A stretch of 64,000 nt of DNA, from NCBI GenBank assembly GCA_033961575.1, contig CM066732.1, positions 55,186,001-55,250,000 on the forward strand, given 5' to 3'. The translations under genes and the position numbers were made by a program. This document shows, one piece after another, positions 23,430 to 33,960 of the stretch. The notes beneath the pieces are model-generated. The model did no database searches. It was given only the letters and a program-made list of their open reading frames with translations, and had not been told where the DNA came from. Source of the DNA: Aselliscus stoliczkanus (lineage: Eukaryota; Chordata; Mammalia; Chiroptera; Hipposideridae). Position 1 is the stretch's first letter, and each line of letters opens with the position of its first letter.

Positions 23430-23800
23430 ATTATGGGCGCTGCTGTGCAGCAAAAGGGCTGAATGCTGCGTGTTTCTAGATGTCCTTTTATATTCCAAAA
23501 TCACTCCTATTTTAACTAAGTGTATCCTATACATTTTCTTAAAGGAAATTACTTTTATTTCTTTTGTTGGCTTACCATTCTTTTTGAAATAACCACCTCA
23601 TGAGGACTGCAGACATTCAAACACTTTGCATATGAAATGAAAGGCTTGCATGTGTTAGGTTGCCATTTTTAAGAAGGGCATAATTTTAATTAGAAATGTA
23701 TAGATGAATAAAAATAATGTTGCTGCACATTACTAATTAGGTATTTTATTACTCTTTGATTTAGAAGAGAAGGGTGTCTGTGCTGGGACGGGAGCACATG
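23430..23800. promoter_or_regulatory. AT-rich island, candidate conserved noncoding element
   Basis: A non-repetitive AT-rich block with 'CATAATTTTAATTAGAAATG' near 23678 and 'CACATTACTAATTAGGTATT' near 23726, giving homeodomain-type ATTA cores. No known transposable element is recognised. Conservation is not measured. Confidence 0.35.
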
Positions 23801-25800
23801 TGCTGGTTTGGGGCTTCCACTGGGCTCCCTACGTCCCCGTGGTGGGGTGGGGGACACATCCCTGGGAGAGCTTGGGGTTGACAGCAAAACGTATTCCCGA
23901 GAAAAGACAGATGAAGAGACACTGTGAAAATGACCTCTCTTTGGAATGTGTGTCAGGGGGCAGCGAACGCTGCCACCATTCTGAGAGTCTCACCGCTCTG
24001 CCCAGTGAGGGGCCTGGTGGCGCTGTCCCCAGAGCCCCTGCAGGGGTGAAACCAGCAGCTCACGCCAGTGCCCGGGCCTGCTGCCACCCCCCACACCTGG
24101 GCTGCCTCCCTGTGACGTGATGGGGCTTCAGGGTCAGTGGGGATTTAATTGCTGAAGCTGAGAGGCCAGTCAGATGGGTTAGAGTTTCGCACCCTAAACT
24201 ATGTCTTTTGGGGATATTGATTATTTTAATGAAACAAAAGACTCCAGAAAAGCCTTTCACCTCCCAACCCCCATACCTTACCTGCCTATAGGAACTCAGA
24301 CAGGAAAACCTGCTTAAAGGAAGGGAGTGTCACCTTGGCATTGTAATTGGAACTAAGTATGGCAGAGAGGGATGTGCCTAGCTAAGTTTCTTCGCCTCCC
24401 CGTTGTGTGTGCGAACTTGGAGGTCTGTGTGACCAGGCTCCTCCCCGGCAGTGGCGGGGAGCACACCCCACCCCCTTCTCCACCCTAGTTGCATTTGCAG
24501 CCAGTGGATCCCACAGAGGGGACAGTGGCTTTGGTCTAGGACACCTGTGTCATGGGACAGAGCTGTGCTTGCTGGACCCACCAGCCTGTGCAGTCTGAGC
24601 AGGGCTAGAGACCTCTGCTCACCTGCTCAGCTCTGCCCTGTCAACTGCTCTTATCTATTTCACTGAGCTCAGTGCAGCAAATGTGGGTCCTCACAGGGAC
24701 ACCCCACCAGGTGACATTGATGGATGCAGAATGCCGGTACGTAGCAGCTTCAGGCTACTAACCTTGGACTGCCTTCCCAGCCATGTGCACTGAAGAAATT
24801 ATGGGGTTGACAGGGGAGCTTCCATGGAGGGGTGGCTTCCCAGAGATGCAGAGTGGCTTTCCCATCAGGAATGCTTTGTGGCCAGGAATCTCTGCGCTGT
24901 CACATCTAATTACACAGCCTACTAATCAGCAGTGAGCTGGGTGGCACCCTGGCCCACAGAAGCTGCATTTGGTTTAAATCCTGCCCCCCGAGCAGAGCAG
25001 AGTGAGCCAAATGCTGTGAGGACTACTTAGCTGGGTACAAAAGAGGCTGCCAGCAGCCCCGACAGGAAAGGGGTGCTGGTGGGATATGAACGAGCTTTTT
25101 TTTTTTTTTATGGGATAGAAAAAAGTAACTGAATTACATCCAATAAAAATAAGTTCCCGCATTTTTTGAGAAACAAAATATAGACAAGTTGTGTCTGGTT
25201 ACCAATAGAAATGCTCGCTGCTTTGGTTCCCAGTGTACATAACAAAGCTGATGCCCCAGGCCTGGCTCAAGTGACATGTTAAAGACTATTTCTGCACATG
25301 GGAGGTGCAGTGTCGCTCCCGGGGACCTTGGCCCTAACCTCCTGTCAACCTCTGGACTCAGCCCTTCTTCCCGTGGTAGCTGAGCAGGGGACAAACGTAC
25401 TGAGGGGGACACCCAGCATTCCTGCTGGTGTGAATGCCGCCATGCACCTCAGGGCCATCACTGTCGCTGTCCCCTGTCACTGTTACCACATTCAGGCATT
25501 GGCAGAGCCAGACACTGGATACTGAGAATGATTGGAGGAAGGCTGACTCTTTTGTTATGCCTGGCGCCTCCCAGGAGGACAGAATCTCACGTTAAAAGCC
25601 TGACCTCCCTAGATGCAGAGCTGGGCAGGTGTTGAGGGTTTCGGGGGCCAGGTGTGTGCTGGCGGGAGTGTTACTTGGCAGACCTGGGAGCCTGACGGTT
25701 TACGGTAAAGGGGCGTCAGCCCCGAATTCCTGGACAGTGACCCTCCGCTTCTGAGAGGTTCCGGTGTTCAAGTTCCGGTCGTGTCAGTCCTTTGGTTCCA
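23801..25800. other. Unique non-genic sequence
   Basis: Mixed composition; no gene recognised. A T14 run lies at about 25097-25110. Bases 24880-24980 ('CACATCTAATTACACAGCC') look like a short regulatory-type patch. Nothing else is structured beyond chance. Confidence 0.5.
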
Positions 25801-26071
25801 TGTGTGTGAGTGTGAGTGTGAATGTGAGTGTGTGTGTGAATGTGAGTTGTGTGATTGTGTGTGACTGTATGTGTGTGAGTGTGAGTGTATGTGAGTGTGT
25901 GTGAGAGTATAAGTGTGTCCGTGTGAGTGTGTGTGAATGTGAGTGTGTGTGAGTGTGTGTGACCGTATGTGTGTGAGTGTATGTGTGTGAGTGTGTGACT
26001 GTGTGTGAGTGTATGTATGTGAGTGTGAGTGTGTCCGTGTGTGTGAGAGTGTGAGTGTGTCAGTGTGTGCG
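25801..26071. repeat. TG-rich compound microsatellite
   Basis: About 270 bp of interrupted TGTG/GAGTG/AATG repeat on the plus strand, the mirror of the CA-type tracts at 10.5, 49.6 and 51.8 kb. Units of the form 'GTGTGTGAGTGTGAGTG' recur irregularly. The 131- and 138-codon minus-strand frames of His/Thr/Ser are repeat artefacts. Confidence 0.93.
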
Positions 26072-27974
26072 TGGCGGGGGCAGACTGGTTCCGGGAGCAG
26101 CTGGAGGTCACAGCACTCCCCTGTGCACGTGCTTTGGCTGCGTGGCCTGCAGTCTTGCTCTGTTTTCTCTGAACAGCAGCTCACTGTCTCGTCTAACAGT
26201 GTCAGACCATTTTGAGCTGGTTCTGCGGTTCCGTCTCTACCAGAAGCGTGACCCCCTCGCCATCACTGGCCACACTCTCCCTGACTTTGGCTTAGCCTGT
26301 AGCAGTGAAAGCCGGGACTGAGGGTGAGGGGCACGGTGGAGGGAGCGAGGGTGCTTTGCCTTCTGGGCCTACAAGCTACTGGATGGGAGGAAACGGACCT
26401 CCTGGAAACTCCGAGCGGAGCCTCCTGGCCAGAACTGTCACGGGGCTGTCATCAGGGAGTGGCTGGAGGATGGGGCATGCTGGCGCTGGGAGGTCTGCAC
26501 AAGCCGGACTCCGCCGCCGCGTCCTGGGGTCTGGGCCCTGGGCCTGCTCCCTTGCCCGTTCTCCACGGGGAAGCTATTAGCCTCGGTAAACACTGCCTCT
26601 CCCGAGCGACTGGATCACTGTACTCCCTGATTCAGTTCCTTTGCAAGGCAAATAACTATAAATATTAAAACATGTCAACAGCTTTATTAATAAATGACTT
26701 CTGGCTGTCTGAGCGAGTCTGCACTGGGCTTTTGGTGGGTCTCTAGCACCTACATGCACAGATTTCACGTGGCTCAACCGCTGTCGGCTGACGGACGTGT
26801 GGGATCTGGCGAGCGCGTCCGAAACCACTCGGGTTTCTCTGTATGTTGGCTGCCAGAGTGTCACATATGCTGTTTGTCCCCTTGGTATATGTTTTTTCTT
26901 TTCACCTGGAGCTCCTGTGACATACAGCCCAATGTCAATACCGCTGGCTCGTCAGCGACTGGATGGTGCATGCCCACCTGGCTGCTGGAATGCCGCCTCC
27001 GGCCAGCGTGCGGCACCGCGGCAAAGCTCAGTGTGTCCCCTCACCGGAGCCTTCACTGTCATGTGGTGAAATACATGTGTTTCCATTTGCAGTTAACTTG
27101 ATGTAGTTGTCATTTTATTTTTGTAAAAGGTGACCCTAGTCTCTTTTCAGGAATTGTCTTACCAGGTTTTCTCCAAAAAAAGCAAGTTAGAGTTGTAGTT
27201 CTTTTAACCAAGTCAATTACCTAGATATTGCATTCTGAAAACCCAGCCCAGGTTCAGCCTCTTTCTACCTAGTTTTGAGTCTCATTCCAGAATAAGGACT
27301 CCAGGAACAATAGCTTCAAAATTCTGCAGGCCGTGCTTCTGTATTTTCTGGACCCCCCAGTGCCGTCTTCATACTCAGAACAAACGCCGAGAGCCTTGTG
27401 GGTTTGACTTGCACAGAGGGCCTGCTCCTGCCACTCTGGCCAGCTCTCTGGCCTCACAGAGGAACGGCTCTGGAAGCAGAGAAACCCACCCAACGTCGTG
27501 CTGTCTGATGGCCATAGCCATGCTGGGGGCATGCTCGGATACCCACATTTTTCTAGGCAAAAGGAAGCGCTTTATCCAACATTTTCACTAAGTACTGACG
27601 CTGTCCCTGCGTTTTCCACCCCTCTCTTCCTTTACCCACTTGGTGCCCTAACCACCCAGGAAAGGAGACCGAGCAAGGGGCTTGCGGTGCTCGGGCCCCC
27701 GTGGGGCACATGCAGGTCACCAGCACTGCTGTGTCCTGCCTACGAAAGGATGGGAAGCAGAATGCAGCGAGGAGCAGGTGTCCAAGCAGGAGACTGGCCC
27801 GCTAACGCTGGAAAAGTCACTCTGCTGGCTGGGTAGCGGAGGGGACAGTAGCAAGAGAGGAAGCAGAGACAAAGCAGGAGACTCCGGCAGCAGCCAGGCG
27901 GTGCCCTGACTCAACGTGGCGGTGAGGCAGATCCAAAGGGCGGCGACCTCATTACACAGGCTCGGCTCGGGCAT
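26072..27974. other. Unique non-genic sequence
   Basis: No gene recognised. AT-richer patches lie at 26630-26700 and 27060-27260. The remainder is GC-moderate. The sequence passes into an ancient interspersed repeat near 27975. Confidence 0.5.
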
Positions 27975-28345
27975 AAGGAAAGGCAGGAGTCTAGTGTAGC
28001 CTGTAGGTTGTCAGCGTGATCAACAGGGTGGACTGTAATGTCATTTACGAGATGGGGGAAAACTGGGCAAGGGGTAGATTTAGGGGGGAAATTAGTGTCA
28101 GAGGGTTTGTGAAGCTGATGACAATCATTTTGGTTGAGCATTCAAATAGGTGGTTGTAGAAACACACCTGGAGCTCAGAAGAGAGATCTGATGGACAGGT
28201 CTACAGACACTTTCAAACAGATGGGATTTAAGCCCTCGCTCGAGCTGGCTGAAATCGCCTCTAGAGACTTGGTGAGAGGAAAGCGCTGAGGAGTAGGCCT
28301 GAGGGGCTCTAATGGGTACTGAAGTGTTCTTTCCCTCGTTAATTA
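27975..28345. repeat. Ancient mammalian interspersed repeat, left part
   Basis: Text such as 'GATGGGGGAAAACTGGGCAA' (28051-28070), 'CACACCTGGAGCTCAGAAGA' (28164-28183), 'GATGGGATTTAAGCCCTCGC' and 'TGAAATCGCCTCTAGAGACT' matches a mammal-wide repeat that I recall with a 'CTGGAGCTCAGG..GAGGTCTGG' and 'GGTATTTAAAGCCATG' order. I do not trust my memory of its class. It continues at 28735 beyond an L1 fragment in the same order, so it was one element split by that insertion. Confidence 0.6.
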
Positions 28346-28734
28346 CAGAAGGCATGACTTCCTTTGAAAACGTTTATCATAGAGATAAAATGTGTGTCCT
28401 GTTTGACTGATCTCCCTAAATGTATTCCTCCTACCCAGCATTCTGTACACCCCTTTCACACCAATTAAAACACATTCCCTATATTTATATGTACATACAG
28501 AGATATGCCATACATCAATAGCATGTTCTCTGCGATGCTGTCCTTTATTTTCACTTATTATATATCTTAGAGTTCTTTGTGTGTGTGTGTGTGTATAATT
28601 TTTTTTTTAAACTTCTGCTTGACATCCATAGAATCAGTGTGCCATGATCGTTAAGACATCCCCTACTGATGGATAATTAGGGTGTTTCCTATTGTGAGCT
28701 GTTGCACACCAACGCTTGGAGATAGTGAGGAGGA
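28346..28734 (-). mobile_element. L1 3'-untranslated-region remnant, minus strand
   Basis: The stretch 'CCTACTGATGGATAATTAGG' (28662-28681) followed by 'GTGTTTCCTATTGTGAGCTG' is the reverse complement of the L1 3' region ('CCCAAATGTCCATCAATAGG'-type text), and the AT-rich lead with repeated TATAT blocks agrees. A (GT)8 run lies at 28579-28594. It interrupts the older repeat on either side. Limits are approximate and no target-site duplication was found. Confidence 0.6.
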
Positions 28735-29140
28735 TGTGAGAGGTGAAGGGTCCCCAAATTACCCTGAGATAGGGGGAGTGACTGGGAAAGGATCAAGAGG
28801 GATGTTCAGAACCCTGGAGGCCAAGGGCTGAGAGCATTTGGGAAAGAAAAAGGGATGAAATCCTTTGAACACTGCTCAGGGATTGACCTAGAGATACCCA
28901 ACGGGCTTGAAAACATGGAGCTCATTGGCGGCTTGTCAGAGCTGCCTCAATGAAACAGTGAGTGTGGAAAGCAGGGGCAGTGGGTGGCGGGGTGACCAGG
29001 AGAGGAAGGTGTTTTCAGCAAGTGTGGTAGCCATTGTTTTTTGTCTTTCTAGTAAGGTTGTTGTGAAAATGAGCAGAGAATTAGAAGCAAGAGCTGCGGA
29101 ACGAAATGGGTTGGGGAGGAATTTTTTCCTTTCTCTTTCC
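28735..29140. repeat. Ancient mammalian interspersed repeat, right part
   Basis: Continuation of the repeat at 27975-28345: 'AACCCTGGAGGCCAAGGGCT' (28811-28830), 'AAAAACATGGAGCTCATTGG'-like text at 28908-28927, 'GTGGCGGGGTGACC' and 'GAGCAGAGAATTAG' occur in the order I remember for this element. It fades near 29140, where a pyrimidine-rich stretch (29125-29190) begins. Confidence 0.55.
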
Positions 29141-29194
29141 CTCCCCCCTCCCTTCCTTTATTCCATTCTTTCTTTTTCATTCTATCCCCCATCA

Positions 29195-29325
29195 GGGAGA
29201 CGTCACTTTATGTGTGGCATTGGTCAAGCCACAACTCAGGGTCTATGTCTGGGTTTCAAAATGGAATAATGATGAGGTACACTGGCACGTAGTAGGTACT
29301 CTGTAAATAACGCCTGGCCAAATTA
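29195..29325 (+). repeat. MIR fragment
   Basis: The order 'GTCAAGCCACAACTCAGGG', 'GTTTCAAAATGGAATAATGATGAGGTAC' and 'CTGGCACGTAGTAGGTACTC' followed by TGTAAATAA matches the MIR 3' half: 'GGGCAAGT..TCAGTTTCC..AAAATGGGGATAATAATAG' then 'CTGGCACATAGTAGG..CTCAATAAAT'. Strong divergence is normal for this family. Confidence 0.72.
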
Positions 29326-29790
29326 AGGAACGAAGTGCCTCTTCCTCGTGGAGTTGATTTCTGGTAGGAAAATGTTTGTGGAGCCCTTGGGAGAGTGTGG
29401 CGCCCGGTCAGTGCCTGGTGAGGACGCTACTCCAGTGACCTCCGCGGGGAGACGTGCTCCCGCCCCGCCCTCCTCGACTCACAAACTAAACTCAGACATA
29501 ATGGCTCAGGGAGGCACCTGGTTTCCTCTGGTGGCCTTCAGCCCTGTGTTGTGACGTCTCCTCAGAGCTGGTGTCAACCAGGGGTGGCAGGTCCTCCAGC
29601 CTGTCCCGTTGTGTAACCATCTCTGCCTGTGCTGCCTGAGTGTTTCTTCGGCAGTTGTGTTAGCTTTGTAGAATCAGCATCAGGAACCTGTTTTTAATGC
29701 CTTGTTAGGAAAGTAAAAGGATGTGGACATTTTGAACTTCTGGAGATGCACTTTGTGTGGCTGGAAGTCTGAGTGGAAATTTTCATGATA
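29326..29790. other. Unique non-genic sequence
   Basis: GC-moderate unique DNA between a MIR and a SINE. No gene or other repeat seen. Confidence 0.5.
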
Positions 29791-29805
29791 AAAAGTGACC
29801 CACCT

Positions 29806-29895
29806 TGAGGCCAGTTGAGTGGCATGGCTTGCGAAGCCAGTGACCCCGGTTCGGGTCCCACATATGAGGGCCAGTGACAATGCCCTCAAAAAAAT
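29806..29895 (+). mobile_element. Short tRNA-derived SINE, copy 2, A-box region deleted
   Basis: The right part is intact (a B-box GGTTCGGGTCC, then CACATATGAGGGCCAGTGAC and a short A tail). The left part lacks about 13 bases that contain the CAGTGGTTAAG half of the A box in the other copies. A 15-bp duplication, AAAAGTGACCCACCT, flanks it (29791-29805 and 29896-29910). Because the deletion lies inside a copy with intact duplications, it arose after insertion or was inherited from a shortened source RNA. Confidence 0.9.
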
Positions 29896-29910
29896 AAAAG
29901 TGACCCACCT

Positions 29911-30169
29911 GAGGCTTCTAGAAGGGGACATGCTACAGGGAGGCTGAGCGCACCTGGCGGAGAGAAGGGCCCCGGGAAAGGGCGCTGCCTGCCGCTTGCT
30001 GGGTCTGCCCACTGTGCTCTGACTCCGGCCGCTCAAAACATAAATCGTGTTTGAACACCAGGGGCCTGCCTACCTGCTGCTGCCATCTTTGGGCCCATTT
30101 GTCAATCCCCACTCATTCTGTGGTTCTTTTTTTGAGCCTTGATAATGCTTCCGAAGGGAGCTGGGGACA
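29911..30169. other. Unique non-genic sequence
   Basis: GC-moderate unique DNA that becomes AT-rich near 30170. No gene or repeat seen. Confidence 0.5.
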
Positions 30170-30760
30170 CTTTCGCCATTCATCACAAAATAATGCAACC
30201 CGCTGTACATTTATTACAGTATACATTATGACTGCGCTATTCACTTAAAAAACTTTCATTTCTCTGAAGTTTTCCTTTATCTTAACCAAACAGATACCCA
30301 ATATGACTGAGAATTTAATACCCTAAAGTTTAAGACGGGTTTGTAAACACAGTCCCTGGTGTCTGCTATTGATCTTTTGCTATTTTAATGCATTTTTACT
30401 GACCGACATGTCCTGTGGTAAAGAATATTGCCTAAATTAGTTATCTGATTGGTTCTTTTGATTAACGATGGGTCTGTGCTTCATTACACATGACAACATG
30501 ATCAGAATAATCACTGTTGCTCTGCAGGCGAGGCCGGCCACTTTTATCCCTTCATTTTTAAAGTTCATTTATAAAATTATTTAATGTATACGTCCTAAGT
30601 TGTAATTTATTTACATGACACTTTTTTCGATGGGAACTGTTGTACTGTGTCACAAATGGCTAAGAAAACAAGGTAAACTAGATGTACAGATCAATGTCTC
30701 TTGGCTCAAGGGGGAAAAAAACATAATCAAGATTCAGGAGCTGACCTTGTGCCAAAGTCC
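30170..30760. promoter_or_regulatory. AT-rich island, candidate conserved noncoding element
   Basis: Nearly 600 bp of AT-rich, non-repetitive DNA with homeodomain- and POU-like words, for example 'CTAAATTAGTTATCTGATTG' near 30433, 'TTTTGATTAACGATGG' near 30456 and 'CAACATGATCAGAATAATC' near 30493. There is no coding frame longer than chance and no known transposable element. The first of a run of such islands ending near 33960. Confidence 0.4.
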
Positions 30761-32139
30761 AGCTTGTCACAGAACAAACACTGAGATTCCCAGCAACTCG
30801 CCCGTCGCGGCACGACGCGTTCCCATGCAGGCCGTGTCGTCCCCCGTCGCCCTCCATCTGCCCGGAACCTGGTCCCTGCGGGCTCCCCCTGCCTGCCTCC
30901 TGCCCACAGAGCGGCCCGTCCGCACACGCTGACCAAGCGGACTTCCGGTTCTGGTGCCGGCTCCACAAGAAGATCCACAGCGGGTCTGGACGCCCGAAAT
31001 CGGAACGCGGGCCAGACCTGAACCAGGAAATTGTGTTTCGTCGGCGGGGCTGTGTTCCCTCTGGAGGGATGGCGAGGCTCCGATGGCATCTGCTGGGTTA
31101 TTGGTGCCACGCTCCACAGGCGCCAGCTTTACTTACCACGTGGCTTGGTCAGAAGTTAGCTGGGCAAGTAGTGGGAAGTTATGGGTAAATCTGCCATAGT
31201 TGGGGCTGCTCAGAAAACCGGCCCGCTGCAGAATTTGTCCCTCCCTCGTGTCCTGCTAGCCTTCTAACAGAGCCCAGAGACAAAAGCTTCACTGACATCC
31301 CGTTGTCACTTTCTGGAGCTCAGGTAAACCTGGTGTGCAGAGGCCGAGGCCGGGGCCCCACGGTGACCCTTCCTCGAAGGCCCACTGCTCCGAGGCAGCC
31401 CGACAATCCTGGCCACCCTCTCTCTGTCACAGTGAGAGCAGCCTGCGTCCATGCCAGATCGCATGTTTATTCCCACTGAGCACTGCTGCTCTGGCCTGCT
31501 CTCCCCGCCCCCCCACTGCCTCCCCACAGCCTCTGCTCTCTCTGCGAGGAGGCTCGTGGTGACTTCTGGGCTCCATGTTGCCTCTGCACTCCCTGCAGCA
31601 TTGGTCTGATCGCACTGACAGGGCACCGTGCTGTGCAGTTTCAGGACGTGACACCTGGTGTGCATGTCTGATCCAGGCTCTCACATGGGCAGGTGTGTGA
31701 ATAGTGTCAGAGCCCAAACACAATTAGCTTCTCCTCTCACCCTTCAGAACCCTTTGCAGGCCTGTGTGCGTGATGCCGACAGAGACTTCAGCACTCACCC
31801 GGGACAGGTGGCTACTTGGCAAGTGGCTGTCTACCTTGGGCACACAGTGGGTGCCCAGAAGGCCAGTGTTGGCAGGGCACAAAGGCGGCTGTGTGACGGA
31901 GACTCTCCCCGCGTGGACAGCACACTGGCTCCTACAAACAGGCCTGCCCTGGCGGCCCCTCCCTGTCTCAGGCCCCAGGGCCTGTGGACCTGACCTGCCA
32001 CCTTCCTGGCTGCTAGGTGGGGCTTGGCTCTGTGCTCTCTGCTTTCTGTGGTCCTCGGCAGGCCTGGACCTGGGCCTGCTCAGACCCAGAGCGCCTACCA
32101 CACACAGACAAGTGACAGATTCCAGCCTCCTACTCCCTG
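30761..32139. other. GC-rich unique non-genic sequence
   Basis: Separates the AT-rich islands at 30.2-30.8 kb and 32.1-34.0 kb. CpGs are moderately frequent at 30800-31020. Bases 31830-31870 hint at an L2/MIR tail ('GGGCACACAGTGGGTGCCC'), too short to call. No gene is recognised; 111-127-codon frames overlap on both strands. Confidence 0.5.
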
Positions 32140-32400
32140 CTTGAATTTCAAAGTAAGTAGAACAAGAAGACGTGGGTTCCCCAGCAGAAGCGCTTAAGAT
32201 AAAGTGAAGTGGATTTTACGGCCCTTTTTTTCCGCCTGGACTTAATGAATGTTGGAAATAATGCCTCTTATCTTGTGCATAATGATTTGCTCTGGTATGC
32301 CATTAAAAGGTTCCGTTACGTCAGTTTGCACAGCCGTTCGCACAGCTTAGGCATTAAATAGAACTGTGGTGAGACACAGGCCACAGGAAATGAGCGCATG
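32140..32400. promoter_or_regulatory. Candidate conserved noncoding element (GATA/CRE-type)
   Basis: Non-repetitive sequence with a GATA-type 'TTAAGATAAAGTG' near 32192, 'CTCTTATCTTGTGCATAATG' near 32265 (GATA plus octamer-like word), a CRE-like TTACGTCAG at 32316-32324, and a 12-bp imperfect tandem repeat GTTTGCACAGCC / GTTCGCACAGCT at 32324-32335 and 32336-32347. No coding frame. An enhancer role is inference from motif density. Confidence 0.42.
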
Positions 32401-32439
32401 TACGTGCCGGAGCCCGCCGCCTGTGAGCGCCTGCTGCCT

Positions 32440-32720
32440 GGTGAGACTTTCTGGGGTGTAAGATAAGCAAGCAAGTGAGATTATGTTGAATATGCAAGTT
32501 ATATGTTAATATGATTAAATGACTACTGGATCACCCAACATAATCAATTGAAATATTCACCAACTTTGTGTTGGAATTGGAAGAAATGATTACCTTGAGG
32601 CTGCCAAACACATTTTGCAGCTTTGCATCTGCAATAATGCGTGTCTCACTTAGCATTTAAAAACATATTTTTGACTTTAATAAAGCAAGATGAGTCCATT
32701 AAAGAGATACTCACTAGCAT
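32440..32720. promoter_or_regulatory. Candidate conserved noncoding element
   Basis: AT-rich non-repetitive DNA, for example 'ATGTTAATATGATTAAATGA' near 32503, 'CATAATCAATTGAAATATTC' near 32539 and 'GCATCTGCAATAATGCGTG' near 32625. No repeat family or coding frame is recognised. Confidence 0.38.
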
Positions 32721-33042
32721 GCACGGAGACCCAGACAGGCAGCCCGAGGAAAGGCAGCTGGCCGGGCGGGGGCTTGGGGGCTCTGCACCCCAGCCCCTCT
32801 CCCCGCTGCCCTGCCTTCCTTCCTCGAGTCACACTCTGTCTGAGGGGACGCGAGGCTGAGTTTTACCAGGAAAGGGATCCCATTCCAAGCCATTCATATT
32901 AATCTGCCATTGAATTATTTGCCTTCAGTCTCAAAATCCTGCAGAATGATTTAGTCTCTTGACGTGATTTACTTGTGTTTTAAAACTCTGTGCAATGCCA
33001 TCCAGATCACAGGGACGTAAATGTGTCTTCTCTCTCGCTGAA

Positions 33043-33083
33043 GGAGCGCAGCTCAAACAAATAAAATCAGAGCTGCGTGCTCC
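33043..33083. other. Inverted repeat / hairpin, 12-bp stem
   Basis: The left arm GGAGCGCAGCTC (33043-33054) pairs with the right arm GAGCTGCGTGCTCC (33070-33083) over 12 base pairs, with one 2-nt bulge in the right arm and an AT-rich 15-nt loop. It stands out because the GC-rich arms sit in an AT-rich island. It could form in RNA or single-stranded DNA, or be a dimeric protein site. Confidence 0.8.
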
Positions 33084-33246
33084 ACGGTGGCTTTGCAAAA
33101 TGTAAGTGATGGGAGGGAGGCAGCCGTCACTGGCTCTGGTCTGCTATTGACAGCGGCAGAAGTCAAAATTAGCAAACAAATCCTCCTTTAAATGAAACAA
33201 AGTCAAGAGGCCCACCTCGCCCAGAGGAAATGCTAATTGGAAGTAC

Positions 33247-33264
33247 CTCGCTGATGCCAGCGAG
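33247..33264. other. Perfect short hairpin, 7-bp stem
   Basis: CTCGCTG (33247-33253) and CAGCGAG (33258-33264) are exact inverted repeats around a 4-nt spacer. It lies 160 bp from the larger hairpin in the same candidate element. Could be a dimeric binding site or chance. Confidence 0.75.
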
Positions 33265-33649
33265 TCACAGGAAGGAAACATTAAGTTATTATTTTTAATA
33301 ATGTTTACAAGTATCCCAGCCATTTCCAGCGGGTGAAAGATGTCAGCCTTGGCCAGACGTGGCAGAGCTACTTTTCACCGAAGACGCTCCTCATCTTCCC
33401 CCTGATAGCAATCATTAATTTTATTTTTTAACTCGGTCTTCAAATGAAGACAGATGAGCCGGAGAGTTTTAAATGCAGGCTGCTGATGTTCAGAAACATG
33501 GCTGTGAGACAGCAGATCACCGCATCTGATGGAGGCCAGTTACCATTTGGGAGGCAAATAAAAACAAACGTGAGGTGAGCCCCAGAGCTGGCCTTGAGGC
33601 CTCCTGCTGACAGGCTCCTGGTCCCAGGCATCTGGGGACGAGGCCTGCG

Positions 33650-33960
33650 TCGTTTCCTAACTGCTTTGGAGACTGACCGATATCGTTGTTGTTAATTGCT
33701 GTTGATAACTTTAATGTTCTATTTTAATATTTACTGATTGACAACCTTCTAATGTTGGGTAGGAGTATGCCTCTTAGTCATTGCATCACTGGCAACATTG
33801 TGCCGTATCTTTTAAACATGTTTTTCCCCCATGGAATGTCATCCAAGCCACGTTTTTAGTCAAATGTCAGCGGGCCGTGACAATTGATCACGATCATTGT
33901 ATTTTTAAGTCAAAGGTTTTGAGTTGACTTCACTATAGGTTGCTCCAGGAAGGTTGCAAG
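33650..33960. promoter_or_regulatory. Candidate conserved noncoding element with paired SOX-like sites
   Basis: AT-rich non-repetitive DNA ('GTTGTTAATTGCTGTTGATAA' region at 33682-33702, 'TAATATTTACTGATTGACAA' at 33725). At 33880-33900 ACAAT and ATTGT face each other across GATC..GATC, giving an imperfect 21-bp palindrome with two SOX-type cores. No frame or known repeat. Confidence 0.4.

Larger units (their letters stand above)
32880..33570. promoter_or_regulatory. Long candidate conserved noncoding element with hairpins
   Basis: About 690 bp of non-repetitive AT-leaning DNA dense in developmental transcription-factor words ('ATTGAATTATTTGCC', 'GAAATGCTAATTGG', 'AATAATGTTTACAAG', 'GCAATCATTAATTTTA'). 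It contains two inverted repeats: a 12-bp stem with one 2-nt bulge at 33043-33083 and a perfect 7-bp stem at 33247-33264, plus an imperfect AT palindrome at 33277-33305. No open frame fits a protein. In texture this is the most enhancer-like stretch of the window. Confidence 0.45.
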
